DNA of 64,000 bases, taken from positions 3,100,001-3,164,000 of the forward strand of contig NZ_CP140772.1 of the NCBI RefSeq assembly GCF_037893185.1, in the 5' to 3' direction. Within the stretch, counting starts at the first letter, position 1; each line of letters starts with the position of its first letter. The DNA is from Chitinophaga sp. 180180018-3. Its GTDB lineage: Bacteria; Bacteroidota; Bacteroidia; Chitinophagales; Chitinophagaceae. Shown piece after piece: positions 8,727 to 18,691 of this stretch. The translations under genes were made by a program, and so were the position numbers. The notes below the pieces were generated by a model. The model made no database searches. It worked only from the letters and a program-made list of their open reading frames with translations, and was not told the DNA's origin.

Positions 8727-11700
8727 ATGATGAATGATATAGGGCGAGCTATGTCCAAAACTAAACAACATAAAATGAAAAATGAGTTTATCAATCGAAT
8801 GGGCCGGGCATTATCGGAGAAGAAGTTTTTTTTCCTGCCGTCCTTGTTCCTCTTGTACTCAATGCTTTGCCTGGCACAGGATGGAGGCAAAACCGGGAAA
8901 TATAATATTTCATTTTCAGAAAATACATTGGCGGAGTGTATAGATGTACTGCAAAAGCAAACCAGCGTACGATTCTTTTATGAGGCAACTGAAATAGAGA
9001 AGGTAAAAAGAAATTACACTAAAAGCTTCAACCAGGCAACACTAAAAGTAATTGTCGATTATCTGCTGGGTAATACTTCGCTGGTCTATGATATGGTAGA
9101 CGGGAAAAAAGTAGTTATACGTAAGCGGGTTCAAACTGTGGAAAGTGGCACCCAACATAAAACAAGCGGTACCGGTGAATTGTACACACTCAAAGGTCGC
9201 GTGGTGGATTTTGAAACTTCGGCGCCGCTGGCAGGTGCTTCCGTGAAGCTGTCGGGTGCTGCCAGATCTGTTGTCAGCGATAGTAAAGGGTATTATACCT
9301 TCAGTGAAATACAATCCGGCGACTATACATTGGAGGTAACTTATATTGGCTATTCTTCCTTTACAGAACCCGTCAGGCTGAATAGCAGTTTTACCTACGA
9401 TATACGTATGCAGGCAGGCGGTGGAGCTTTGGGCGAAGTGGTGATAAGCGCCGCAGGAAGAAAGGTACATAACGTAGCCCATACCACGGATAGAAAAGTA
9501 CTGGAGACTATCAAAAGTGCGCAATCAGTTGTGTCGGGAATTTCCTCTCAACAGATTTCCATGAGCGCCGACCGTAATGTTGCCGAGGTGGTGAAGAAAA
9601 TTTCCGGTGTTAGCATAAAGGACGACAAATTTGTGATCATCCGCGGGATGAGTGAACGCTACAACCTGACCTATCTGAATGGCAATATTGCGCCCAGTAC
9701 CGAGCTGTACTCCCGGGCATTTTCGCTGGATCTGCTTCCCAGCCGGATCATCGACAGGATCATGGTATACAAGTCTCCGGCGCCCGATCTGATGGGCGAT
9801 ATGACTGGAGGGGCAGTGAAAATATTTACCAAAGACGCCAAAGCTGTTAAGCATTTTGATGTGGAGTTACAAATGGGATACCGGCCCGGCACCACATTCA
9901 GTAATAGATTCATGACCTACCAGGGAAGCAGCACCGATTTCCTGGGATTTGACAATGGCGTTCGGAAGCTGCCTTCGGTGGTGCCCGGTTACGGCGATTT
10001 TACCCGGGCAGGGATTTCTCAAAAAGACTATGCCCGGAGTTTCAGTCCTATTTTACAATACGGTTATAAATCGGCCCTGCCAATGATACAGTTAACCGCC
10101 AATTATTATAATACGTTTAAAATAGGCGGTAAAAGTCTGGGTATGTTGAGTTCCCTCAGCTATAAAACGGAAACCCAGCAATTTGACATAGATCGCGCCA
10201 GCAGCTTCTGGGGTAGTGATGGCAACGGCAAGCGGACGCATGAAACCTCCCGTGAATCTCAAAGCATAGAAACAGTGCAGCTGAACCTGCTGCAGAATTT
10301 TACCTACAGGCTTCGGGACAGCAGCAGGTTGTTTTTTAAAAATTACCTGTTGCAGCAAGGGCAGAGTACCACTGTTGTGCGCACCACTAAAAACAATCAG
10401 TATGTTGTGGGAGATGCTACTACCGATCTTACACATCTCACAGGAATCAACTGGAAGGAGCTTTCTTATGGCTATAATGTATATGAACGCAATATTATTT
10501 TAGGCTATACCCAGCGTTTTTTGTATGCCGGCAACCTCGGAGGAGAACATTATTTTGCGAAGGGCAAACAATTGCTGGAGTGGAATCTGGGCTATACCTT
10601 CAGCCGTCAACTGATACCAGACCAGCGCGTAATCCGCTTTAACCAAAACAGGCAGGATGGTGGAGGTGCCAGGGGATTAGGGCAGACGCAGGATCTCGGC
10701 TGGGTGGCTTCCTACCGCTATATAAAGGGGCCTGATGATATTGAAAACAGGAACAATAACCTGGAGCGTGGAATGATATCCCGCACCTGGTCGCGGAACA
10801 ATGAGAATGTTTACAATGGTGCGGTTGATTATACCAATAAGCTCACTCCCTGGGCTACCCTCAAGGCCGGAACCTACCAGCAGTGGAAATCAAGAGTGTT
10901 GTTTCGCCGTGCCTACACACTTAACGAAGGTGATCTGAATTCAGCCGGCTATCCGGAAAGCGCCAATGCTAATATCGGGAGCAACGGCCATTACATGGAT
11001 TTCAATAAGGTGTTCTATACAGAACAGGATCTGGGCAAAGTTTGGAGCACCAGTTATCTGAAAGACGATGGCAGTGCCCTGAAAGTCTTTGATCGCACCA
11101 GTGGCAGTGATGCCTACACTGCCACAGAGCAGCTCAATGCCGGCTATGTAGCGCTCAGTCTCCGGCCCTTTAATGAGAAGCTGGACATCTATGGTGGCCT
11201 GCGGGTGGAATATGACCGCCAGAAAGTGGCCGGCGCCATACCCGGTTCTAACCAGGGGAGTATCAACTATCCGGTGCTGGTAGACAATAAAACTACCGAT
11301 TACCTGCCGTCGGTAAATATCAACTACCGTCCCGTTCAGCAATTGGTGGTACGCGCGGCCTATGGAAAAACCGTGAACCGGCCCGAGTTCCGGGAGTTAT
11401 CGCCCTATAGTGAACTGGACCAGTTGAACAACCAGACGGTGCGGGGTAACTATCTCTTAAAACCTGCTGCTGCCGCCAATTATGATGCCCGGGTAGAATG
11501 GTATCCTAAAAACAACGATAAGGCGGAAACATTCAGTGTAGGGCTTTTTTATAAAGAATTGACCAATCCCATTGAACGAATGATCACGCGTGATCTGTTT
11601 TTTGGCGGCCCGGCCAGCATCAGTTTTGGAAATGCAGATAAAGCAACCGTAAAAGGACTGGAGATAGACGTTCGCAAAAACTTCGGATTTATTCCGCTGC

Positions 11701-12272
11701 AGTTTTTTAAGAATCTTTCCTTTATAGGTAACCTTACACTGATCAAAAGTGAAGTGAGTAAACACCTCGATACATCAGTACTCAAGAATCCTGATCCTGC
11801 AGTAAACCCGCATTATACCCGCCAGTTACAAGGCCAGGCACCTTATACTATCAACCTCGGTTTATACTACGACAATGCCGGTACCGGCACCAAACTGGCA
11901 CTTTCCTGGAACAGCATAGGACCCCGTATTTATGCTGCGGCCAATGGCGCTCCGTTCAGCGTGAAATACCAGGGCGTGGTACCAATAGTAGTACAGGGCA
12001 ACCAGGGAAGCCTTATTGAACTCCAACGCCAGACTTTAGACCTGGCGGTGACCCAACGCATCATTAAAAGCCTGCAGATGAAATTCAGCGCACAGAATAT
12101 CCTCAATCAGTCACTCCGGATCGCAGAAGACGAAAACTTTACCTACAAGTATGAAAAGGCATTCATTAAACGAACGGGCGATAGCTATCAAAGTGATACC
12201 AACGGCGATATGATCAGCAGTGAATACAAACCTGGCAGCCATTTTATTTTATCGGCCACCTATTCGTTTTAA
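8727..12272 (+). CDS. TonB-dependent outer-membrane receptor with STN signalling domain
   Basis: A 1181-residue TonB-dependent transporter. Domain order: signal peptide (KKFFFLPSLFLLYSMLCLAQ), STN domain at about 50-135 for contact with FecR, a carboxypeptidase-regulatory-like beta-sandwich at about 150-235 (LKGRVVDFETSAPLAGASVKL), plug at about 250-380, then the beta-barrel ending in the aromatic HFILSATYSF. The substrate cannot be read. No SusD homologue follows, so it is not a standard polysaccharide-utilisation SusC. Three lipoprotein genes follow within 45 bases of each other. An internal ATG at 8775 would leave a signal peptide of more usual length and may be the real start. Confidence 0.92.
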   Translation: MMNDIGRAMSKTKQHKMKNEFINRMGRALSEKKFFFLPSLFLLYSMLCLAQDGGKTGKYNISFSENTLAECIDVLQKQTSVRFFYEATEIEKVKRNYTKSFNQATLKVIVDYLLGNTSLVYDMVDGKKVVIRKRVQTVESGTQHKTSGTGELYTLKGRVVDFETSAPLAGASVKLSGAARSVVSDSKGYYTFSEIQSGDYTLEVTYIGYSSFTEPVRLNSSFTYDIRMQAGGGALGEVVISAAGRKVHNVAHTTDRKVLETIKSAQSVVSGISSQQISMSADRNVAEVVKKISGVSIKDDKFVIIRGMSERYNLTYLNGNIAPSTELYSRAFSLDLLPSRIIDRIMVYKSPAPDLMGDMTGGAVKIFTKDAKAVKHFDVELQMGYRPGTTFSNRFMTYQGSSTDFLGFDNGVRKLPSVVPGYGDFTRAGISQKDYARSFSPILQYGYKSALPMIQLTANYYNTFKIGGKSLGMLSSLSYKTETQQFDIDRASSFWGSDGNGKRTHETSRESQSIETVQLNLLQNFTYRLRDSSRLFFKNYLLQQGQSTTVVRTTKNNQYVVGDATTDLTHLTGINWKELSYGYNVYERNIILGYTQRFLYAGNLGGEHYFAKGKQLLEWNLGYTFSRQLIPDQRVIRFNQNRQDGGGARGLGQTQDLGWVASYRYIKGPDDIENRNNNLERGMISRTWSRNNENVYNGAVDYTNKLTPWATLKAGTYQQWKSRVLFRRAYTLNEGDLNSAGYPESANANIGSNGHYMDFNKVFYTEQDLGKVWSTSYLKDDGSALKVFDRTSGSDAYTATEQLNAGYVALSLRPFNEKLDIYGGLRVEYDRQKVAGAIPGSNQGSINYPVLVDNKTTDYLPSVNINYRPVQQLVVRAAYGKTVNRPEFRELSPYSELDQLNNQTVRGNYLLKPAAAANYDARVEWYPKNNDKAETFSVGLFYKELTNPIERMITRDLFFGGPASISFGNADKATVKGLEIDVRKNFGFIPLQFFKNLSFIGNLTLIKSEVSKHLDTSVLKNPDPAVNPHYTRQLQGQAPYTINLGLYYDNAGTGTKLALSWNSIGPRIYAAANGAPFSVKYQGVVPIVVQGNQGSLIELQRQTLDLAVTQRIIKSLQMKFSAQNILNQSLRIAEDENFTYKYEKAFIKRTGDSYQSDTNGDMISSEYKPGSHFILSATYSF

Positions 12273-12289
12273 AATTTAATTCCATCTAC

Positions 12290-13828
12290 ATGAAGTATAA
12301 ATTAATAAATCAGTTGACGGCATTATTGTTTGGCAGTTGCCTTTTGGGCTCCTGCTATAAGGCCGATAATTTTAAAAACGAGCTGGATGCACTGCCACAG
12401 GTAAGTTATCAGACCGGATACAGCTATCGCGCCAGCTATACGGTGGGAGATACCATGACTATTACCGGCAGACTGCAACCCAACAATGGGCTTAAAATAC
12501 AAATAGGTAACGAAGACGCCGTGATCGTAGCTGCGGATAGCCTTCATTTCAGACCTTTTGTTGGCGACACAGTTACCATCCCTATGGATTGGGTGAAGGT
12601 ACTGATAACTGATGGCATGGGTGCTGGTGCAGGTATACCGGTAACCATAACGTCTGGCGGACATACGGTTAATGCCGCCACCATCAATATCTATGGCCGT
12701 TACGGTGAGGGCAGTTTTAAGGAAAAACTGGCGCTGACTGCACATGCGGAACTGACCAGTCCTTATAATGTCTTTCTGAATTGTATCAATGGGAAAGGTG
12801 ATCTGTATTTTTATGAAGTTACCACTGGCAACCTGCAGCATATTAAAAAAGATGGTACTGCCGAAACCTTACTGACAAAGACGCAGCTTACCGGTGGCCG
12901 GTACAGTATCAAAACGTTTACAGCCGGTGGTGTTAACCCGCAGGGAACAAAAGCCTGGATATCCGTACAGACAGATACTACCTACGCCTTTGTGGAGGCC
13001 GATTTGACAGCTAAGACCATCAAAGTGCTAAACCAAACTACAACTTACACGGCACCTTATATAGGTGAAATCGGACAGGTGAACCTGAAGGTGAAGGCCG
13101 TATATGCAGATAGTAAAGGGAACGTTTTCGTGGTTACACCCGGAATACAGTGGGGGCAGGAAACGGATTATGCTGCTGTTGCAAAATATAACAGTGCAGA
13201 TGGAACACTCAGTTACCAGTTCCGGACGGGAATGTCGCCACAGGGTTTACCGGGAGTAGATATGAGTGACCCTGATAATCCCTATACGCTGGCACTACCC
13301 CTGATACTGCCCGAAGAATCGATTATGTATCTGCCGGGTTATAATAAGTTAACAGTGTACGATCTGCAAAGCAGGGTAATGATCAAAACGGTGAAAATAC
13401 AGGGAGAGAGCTGGGGTGTATTGCCAAACAGTTATACCGGCGCCTTTAGCGGTATTAGAATAAACTTCAACAGTTATCTGGGAAACAATAGCGCCCCGGA
13501 AACCGGTTTTGGTTTTTTGCCCAGGCCTGATCAGAAAATGATCTTCCTGTTGTATCAATATCTGGATGGAAATTCTCTGGGGATGGAAAAAGGAAATGTG
13601 GCTCCATTGGTTGGAGGTCCTAAATGGATGACCTTTGATTTTGCCGAAAACCGCACTTATCAATACGCTCCACAGGCAGATTTATCAGGCTTTGCCTTTG
13701 AACCCTTTGATGCGCCGGGTAAGCCGAGAAGCATATTCACAGATCAGTTACTGAATTATGATGAGGAAGGGCATTTGTATGCCACCGCCAACGGACGTAA
13801 AAGAATCGTAAAAACCACCTTAAAATAA
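12290..13828 (+). CDS. Lipoprotein of unknown function, receptor-locus partner 1
   Basis: A 512-residue predicted lipoprotein (lipobox LLGSC at about residues 18-22) lying 17 bases after the receptor gene. Residues of about 40-135 look like an IPT/TIG-type beta-sandwich (GDTMTITGRLQPNNGLKI and so on). The rest has repeated short beta-hairpin blocks, such as GNVFVVTPG and GHLYATANGRKRI, which suggest a beta-propeller. By position it is a likely surface-exposed ligand-binding partner of the receptor, taking the place SusD holds elsewhere. It is not recognised as a named family. Confidence 0.7.
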   Translation: MKYKLINQLTALLFGSCLLGSCYKADNFKNELDALPQVSYQTGYSYRASYTVGDTMTITGRLQPNNGLKIQIGNEDAVIVAADSLHFRPFVGDTVTIPMDWVKVLITDGMGAGAGIPVTITSGGHTVNAATINIYGRYGEGSFKEKLALTAHAELTSPYNVFLNCINGKGDLYFYEVTTGNLQHIKKDGTAETLLTKTQLTGGRYSIKTFTAGGVNPQGTKAWISVQTDTTYAFVEADLTAKTIKVLNQTTTYTAPYIGEIGQVNLKVKAVYADSKGNVFVVTPGIQWGQETDYAAVAKYNSADGTLSYQFRTGMSPQGLPGVDMSDPDNPYTLALPLILPEESIMYLPGYNKLTVYDLQSRVMIKTVKIQGESWGVLPNSYTGAFSGIRINFNSYLGNNSAPETGFGFLPRPDQKMIFLLYQYLDGNSLGMEKGNVAPLVGGPKWMTFDFAENRTYQYAPQADLSGFAFEPFDAPGKPRSIFTDQLLNYDEEGHLYATANGRKRIVKTTLK

Positions 13829-13832
13829 GATA

Positions 13833-14738
13833 ATGAGAACGTGTTTATATGAGCTTGTTTTATGCGGTATGCTTACCTGCATATCCGCCTGCAATAAGGA
13901 TATACAGCCGGTAGTACCGGAAAATGGGGACATCAGTAAAATAAATTTCTATTCCGTTTCCGATGTGTTAGCGCAATACAATATGGGAGGCATCGGGTTA
14001 TTTGTAGATTTACCCGTAAGTAAAAGAAGCGGATTGATGCCCTTTTTTGACTTAAGTTCCATGCCGCAGAAATTGGAATATCCCACGGTATACAGTTCGG
14101 TTCCCAGTATCGTATATACCAGTTATCGCGATGGTATGCATCAATTCCGGTTTAATTACATGGTGCCCGATACTACTACCACTGTGCAGGGGATCCTGCC
14201 CAACAGGATGCTGATAGATACTTCTTTGTCATTTGATCGTAGTCCTGAAACACTGCTCTATCTCGCGGATAAGCCGCTGGCAGGCGAGAACCAGGAGCCG
14301 GCTTTTCAACTGCTTAAAGTACCGTTAAACGGATCTGTCCAAACGGATACTAATACTGTTGCACTCTATATCCTGCACCAGGCTGCAGATATAGGCCCGT
14401 TGCGCTGCAACAGGGTGCTCCCCGACGGAAGCCTGAGTGCAGAGAAGGTGCCTCAAAACCTTGCATACGGACAATCTACAGCCGTCATATTGCTCAGCAC
14501 CAAAGAGGCATCCAATGGGCTTTTCGGCCTGCGCTTCTACGATGCGGCTACCGGGCAGGAACTGGTGAATACTGCTACACCGGCCAATGGCGGCCATGGT
14601 TATATACTGGCCATACAGGGCTTTAAAGGCGATCATCAGTTTAAGATACCGGTGAGCCTGAACCAGGATAAAACTATCAGCTACAGTACCAAAACGGTGA
14701 CGGCTAACCTGCGCAGCAGTTTAAGGCAGTTATGGTAA
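13833..14738 (+). CDS. Lipoprotein of unknown function, receptor-locus partner 2
   Basis: A 301-residue predicted lipoprotein (LTCISAC at residues 14-20) that starts 4 bases after the previous stop, so the two are translationally close and share an mRNA. The body is beta-rich; its arrangement (INFYSVSDVLAQYN at the start, then short strands about a fluctuating value) is reminiscent of DUF4397-type proteins, but the match is weak. No catalytic motif was seen. Confidence 0.65.
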   Translation: MRTCLYELVLCGMLTCISACNKDIQPVVPENGDISKINFYSVSDVLAQYNMGGIGLFVDLPVSKRSGLMPFFDLSSMPQKLEYPTVYSSVPSIVYTSYRDGMHQFRFNYMVPDTTTTVQGILPNRMLIDTSLSFDRSPETLLYLADKPLAGENQEPAFQLLKVPLNGSVQTDTNTVALYILHQAADIGPLRCNRVLPDGSLSAEKVPQNLAYGQSTAVILLSTKEASNGLFGLRFYDAATGQELVNTATPANGGHGYILAIQGFKGDHQFKIPVSLNQDKTISYSTKTVTANLRSSLRQLW

Positions 14739-14783
14739 TAAAACATCATCCGGTAAATAAATGCCCAAATTAAATTGAAATAA

Positions 14784-16199
14784 ATGAGCTACATAAAATA
14801 TAGCAGACATGTGCCGGTGCTGGCCATCCTATTTGTGCTGTTAGCCACAGCCTGTAAGAAAACAGACACACCAAATCTTAACCCGGCTGTTTTTGGTACC
14901 AGGACGGTCAGTATAACGGAGTTAAAAACGTTGAGTACAGCGGCTGAGGTTCGTGTGCCGGATGGAGCCAACGGGAAACAAATAACAGGAGTAGTGGTTT
15001 CCGACCAGGAAGGAAAAAATACCGATCCTAAAACGATCATCCTGCAAAGTGATGGTAAGGACACCGCCGCGATCATAGTACAATTAGATTCGATCGCTCC
15101 CTTTAGTACTGGTGACTGGCTGGTGATCAATGCATCGGGACAGAAGCTGCTCAAAGTGAACGGAGAGATTGTTTTAAAAGATGTTCCGCTTTCCCGCATT
15201 CAGCATATCGGTAAAGGCATCATTAAAATAATATCTGTTCCCGTGGCGGAAGCACTCAAAAACGCGGACAGGTGGAACGGTGCTCTCGTACGGTTTTACG
15301 ATGGAAACTTAGCCGGCGGCGGAGGTAAATATAACGGCACCCTGAGCTTTAAGGAAGTAGATAGCAGCGCCGGTATACAGGCAAAAATTTTACCCGGTGC
15401 AGTGTTTGAAAATTCTGCCTATCCGGCCGGCATCAGCACGTTCACCGGCATTTTAAGAACTGCCGGCACCAACCCTTATATACAAATCAGAAATGCGGCT
15501 GATGTAAACAGTTCGGCAGTTACCCGCGTGGTAACGGATGACATGAATATCATTGGAATGAATAATCAATCTCCTTATTGGACAAACCCAAATATTATCT
15601 CCGGTAACGCAACGCTTGAAACAAAACTGTCCAGGTACGCCGTGGGGGATATGGTGGGTAATTTGCCCGCCTTCGCATCGGACGCCGGTTTTCTGCCCTC
15701 CAAAAACAGCTATCTCTATCTTTTAATTAAGCAGCCGGCCAATGTCTGGGATTTTAAAAGTTCATTGGACGTAGTGGCGCAGCCTGGCATCAAGGAAATC
15801 CGGATTACCTTCGCAGGCAGCCAGGTAGATGGCATTATTGCCAAAACCAATAATAATTCGGACGTTATTAAGGCAAATCCATTTAACCCGGCAACCGATA
15901 ATTTTAAACTGGCTTTGCGTTATACCATTGGCAGTTATATAGGCGATACCGTGTCTGCTACCTATACCGAAGCCGGCAAACAGTATACTGCTGTATTCCG
16001 CGTGCCGGCAAGGCGGGAGCTGTTCGAAGTGGTATCGGCATCGAATGATATTCTTTATAAATCCTGGGTGGACGAGTTTCTTCAGGAACCCAAATTTACC
16101 ATCATTAATTATTCTGAACGGGGTGATCCCAATCCGGATCCATGGGCATTGCCACCGGCGGCCCCAGTGATCATTACCAAAATAGAATATGGTTATTAA
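14784..16199 (+). CDS. DUF5689-like lipoprotein, receptor-locus partner 3
   Basis: A 471-residue predicted lipoprotein (LLATAC at about residues 19-24, followed by KK). Residues of about 40-240 resemble the OB-fold DUF5689 domain (VSITELKTL, then ITGVVVSDQEGKN and FTGILRTAGTNPYIQIRNAADV, quoted in part). The C-terminal half (about 250-471) is a separate beta-rich domain. DUF5689 proteins often sit beside TonB-dependent receptors in Bacteroidota. It is the last gene of the locus and is followed by a good terminator. Function unknown. Confidence 0.72.
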   Translation: MSYIKYSRHVPVLAILFVLLATACKKTDTPNLNPAVFGTRTVSITELKTLSTAAEVRVPDGANGKQITGVVVSDQEGKNTDPKTIILQSDGKDTAAIIVQLDSIAPFSTGDWLVINASGQKLLKVNGEIVLKDVPLSRIQHIGKGIIKIISVPVAEALKNADRWNGALVRFYDGNLAGGGGKYNGTLSFKEVDSSAGIQAKILPGAVFENSAYPAGISTFTGILRTAGTNPYIQIRNAADVNSSAVTRVVTDDMNIIGMNNQSPYWTNPNIISGNATLETKLSRYAVGDMVGNLPAFASDAGFLPSKNSYLYLLIKQPANVWDFKSSLDVVAQPGIKEIRITFAGSQVDGIIAKTNNNSDVIKANPFNPATDNFKLALRYTIGSYIGDTVSATYTEAGKQYTAVFRVPARRELFEVVSASNDILYKSWVDEFLQEPKFTIINYSERGDPNPDPWALPPAAPVIITKIEYGY

Positions 16200-16253
16200 G
16201 GTAATCCGAAGGTGCTGCGGCACTGACAACTAACACCAATATGCGAACCAGAG

Positions 16254-16300
16254 GGCTAGCCAAAAAGTATAAGAATGCTTTTGGACTGGCCTTCTTTTTT
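16254..16300 (+). terminator. Rho-independent terminator of the receptor locus
   Basis: A long imperfect stem (16254-16270 with 16275-16291) surrounds a 4-nt loop and is followed by TTCTTTTTT. It lies 55 bases after the stop of the DUF5689-like gene. Confidence 0.75.
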
Positions 16301-16406
16301 ATGAGATTAATTTTCTGTTTGTCTTTAGTCTTGTATTTCACATCAATAGAATAGAACCTGGTATGGTGGCAGCATTCACTGTTTTATGTATATTCCCTGG
16401 GGAAAG

Positions 16407-17240
16407 TTATTTGAGTAATTCCGTAACCTCATGATAGACCCTGGCACGTTTCTTCACCTGCCTGTCTAATTCCTCAAAGGAAATCTCCCTGTCATTCCAG
16501 TAAGCACGATTTTTGTCCCGGGCTAGTTGTAGCGGTTGTCCGATATTGAAAGGAATATCAACGATTTCAAAAGTTGCGGAATCGGCTTCTTTAATCCATC
16601 TGTTAAAATAGAAAATCTTGTTTTTATCTTTTGAATAGTAATAGTGCTTTTTCAGCTTAATCCACGTTGCAGGATCGGCGCCCGGAATAACAGCAAATCC
16701 ACAAAAGACCTGTTTTTCATCATATCCAAAATAGCTGTCATTAAAAGATACAAATGTCTCCGGGTTGGCTTTTTTTACAATTTTGGTCTTACCCTGGAAA
16801 TCAAAATAGTATACGTTGCTTTTATCCTTACCGAATCCATAAGGCGCAAAGCTTTCGTGAAGAAAGGTCTTACTGCCGGCATGCTTTACGGCGTTACCAA
16901 ACGAATGTTCTCCTTCGTCGCATACCACAAAGGTTTCCGCATCTGCATCTTTTATTTTGCCCGCTAAAGTCCACACACTTTCTTTGTCTTTTGCAAAGGT
17001 CAGGTTTAACGCATCAAATGTATGTGGGTCGGCCCCCCTGAGCTTTGTCGGGCAGGAGTAGCAGTTTTTTACGTCTTTTGCCCAGACGCCGCGAAAATGA
17101 ACAAAGCTGTCGACAGCTGCTCCTTTTATTTGGGTATTCCGATAAAATACATTTTTACCATCAGTCCAATAGAACGTTTTATCGTCTAGTTCATCAAAGG
17201 CCTCAGCGAGGTGAATCATAGTGATGCTGTTATCGCCCAT
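16407..17240 (-). CDS. DKNYY-family repeat protein
   Basis: A 277-residue protein built of repeats in which a DKxxxYY/F-type core recurs: DGKNVFYRN, DKSNVYYFDF, DEKQVFCGF, DKNKIFYFN and DKNRAYWND. Each is followed by a stretch of the form GADPxTF (for example DADAETFVV, NPETFVSF, ADPATWIKL). This is the pattern of the DKNYY domain, a beta-hairpin repeat of unknown role common in Bacteroidota and other bacteria. No signal peptide is seen. It ends a cluster with three small membrane proteins on the same strand. Confidence 0.8.
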   Translation of the reverse strand: MGDNSITMIHLAEAFDELDDKTFYWTDGKNVFYRNTQIKGAAVDSFVHFRGVWAKDVKNCYSCPTKLRGADPHTFDALNLTFAKDKESVWTLAGKIKDADAETFVVCDEGEHSFGNAVKHAGSKTFLHESFAPYGFGKDKSNVYYFDFQGKTKIVKKANPETFVSFNDSYFGYDEKQVFCGFAVIPGADPATWIKLKKHYYYSKDKNKIFYFNRWIKEADSATFEIVDIPFNIGQPLQLARDKNRAYWNDREISFEELDRQVKKRARVYHEVTELLK

Positions 17241-17291
17241 ATGTACTTTTACTTTTTCAAAACTCCTTTAATACTACGGAATTGTACGGTG

Positions 17292-17774
17292 TTATTTTTC
17301 TGCTTCTAACTGTAGATGCACTATTGGCAGAATTTCCTGCTCAAAGAAGATTTCCTTTTGCTTATTGGTCAGAAAAGGACTGATCTGGTAGGCCTTCCCG
17401 TATGGATTATTTTTATTACTAATGGCGAGGAACAGTCTTCCGTTAATCGAATTGCGAACCAGTTCCGTTTCCTGCTTATTCCAGATTTCTTTCCTGTACA
17501 GCTTACCTACCTGGAAGACTATCGGTCCCGGACCTTTCGGAATAGTGATTGTCTGGCTAACAACCATCAGAAGGTAGAGTAAGGGCAATACCGTCAAACA
17601 CAATCCTATTGCCAATGGCAGTTGCCAAAAATCCGCAAACCGGATCTCCAGGTAAAGACCCAATGCCAGGAAAAGCACACCTGTAACAATAATCCTTCTC
17701 GTTAATTTACTGTAGCAACGGTTGGGGGTCAATATCAGGTTCCCGTCCTGCCAGTGTATCATTTGCTCTTTCAT
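17292..17774 (-). CDS. Small membrane protein, unknown
   Basis: A 160-residue protein with two predicted membrane helices (about 28-48 and 53-75) and a soluble C-terminal part of mixed strands and helix. Its start overlaps the stop of the upstream gene by 4 bases (ATGA), implying translational coupling. No family was recognised; the two-helix plus beta-domain plan resembles that of its upstream neighbour. Confidence 0.65.
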   Translation of the reverse strand: MKEQMIHWQDGNLILTPNRCYSKLTRRIIVTGVLFLALGLYLEIRFADFWQLPLAIGLCLTVLPLLYLLMVVSQTITIPKGPGPIVFQVGKLYRKEIWNKQETELVRNSINGRLFLAISNKNNPYGKAYQISPFLTNKQKEIFFEQEILPIVHLQLEAEK

Positions 17775-18235
17775 CGCCTTCCAAGTATTTTTTCAGTTTC
17801 CAGCAGGAGCGCTTCCGAATTTTTTACATTCATTAAGTTTGTTCCTAATAAGACAGGCTCCTGTTTATTGGATCGATTTACAATAGCATAAGCAGAAGAA
17901 ATCAATATCAAAACATAGATCTGGTTGCTTAGGCTGAAGCTTTGGATATCGGCAAAGGCCATTGTTCGTTTGGATGACAATAGCCCCGATTTTTGGGTTA
18001 TGAGCTGACTGTTCCCGTCTATAACAACGCTGCTGAACATCTTAACGATAAAGCAACATCCAAATATGAACAGAATACCTGAAAATATATAGGCTTCCAC
18101 TTGCGGGGCTCTTTTGAGGAAGAACCAGGCGCCTACGGCAAAAAGTAATGCAGCCACGATAACGAATTGGCTATTTAGGCTTTTTCTTTTGTAAACGTTC
18201 GGGCTTATCTGCTGGTAATATCTATAATCCGTCAT
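17771..18235 (-). CDS. Small membrane protein with PH-like soluble part, unknown
   Basis: From the ATG at 18235 this encodes 154 residues; an upstream in-frame ATG at 18313 would add a 26-residue hydrophilic extension that looks unlike the rest. Two membrane helices (QFVIVAALLFAVGAWFFL and a second starting at IFSGILFIFG) precede strands such as SQLITQKSGLLSSKRTMAF, suggestive of a bacterial PH-like domain. It is coupled to the next gene through a 4-base overlap. Confidence 0.65.
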   Translation of the reverse strand: MTDYRYYQQISPNVYKRKSLNSQFVIVAALLFAVGAWFFLKRAPQVEAYIFSGILFIFGCCFIVKMFSSVVIDGNSQLITQKSGLLSSKRTMAFADIQSFSLSNQIYVLILISSAYAIVNRSNKQEPVLLGTNLMNVKNSEALLLETEKILGRR

Positions 18236-18370
18236 AAAAGTTTTGGGTTTAATTTTAATCAGATAAATACTTATCGTTCCCTGTTGTGCAGTATCATGGC
18301 CGGAATCAGACATAACAAGGCAGTAAAAAACCAGGCAATGATGGTTGATTGCCCGGTTTTAAAATAATAG

Positions 18371-18691
18371 TTAGCCAATGAAAGAAAACTTATTCTCAAA
18401 AAAACCTCCGATTATAGGAAGGGGTTTCCTGGCCCCATTGGAGGCATTGATGATGCCAATGATCAATAAAAAGATGGAGATAAAGCTAATATAACTCAGC
18501 GCAAAAATATGTGTTACACTCATTAGGATCTGTAAAGTAAAGCCCAGCACAAAGGAGAAAATAATCAATCCAAGTCCCTGCCGGAGATGATATTTGGCAA
18601 AATCATCTGCCTTTTCTTTTCCTGAGAAATAGGCGATGAGCCACCCGATAAGCGTGATGTAAGAAACAATTGATACTGTTTTGTTGTCCAT
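18371..18691 (-). CDS. DUF4870-type membrane protein
   Basis: A 106-residue integral membrane protein. It begins with MDNKTVSIVSYITLIGWLIA, followed by the hydrophilic HLRQGLGL signature, which fits the DUF4870 (Tic20-like) family. Three membrane helices are expected. A second protein of the same type lies at 31310-31714. It lies 136 bases upstream of the two-helix proteins on the same strand; co-transcription is uncertain. Confidence 0.75.
   Translation of the reverse strand: MDNKTVSIVSYITLIGWLIAYFSGKEKADDFAKYHLRQGLGLIIFSFVLGFTLQILMSVTHIFALSYISFISIFLLIIGIINASNGARKPLPIIGGFFENKFSFIG

Noticed and set aside
8727..16199. SusC/SusD polysaccharide utilisation locus
   Set aside because: The receptor has no SusD homologue next to it and no glycoside hydrolase or lyase is nearby; the lipoproteins do not look like SusD.
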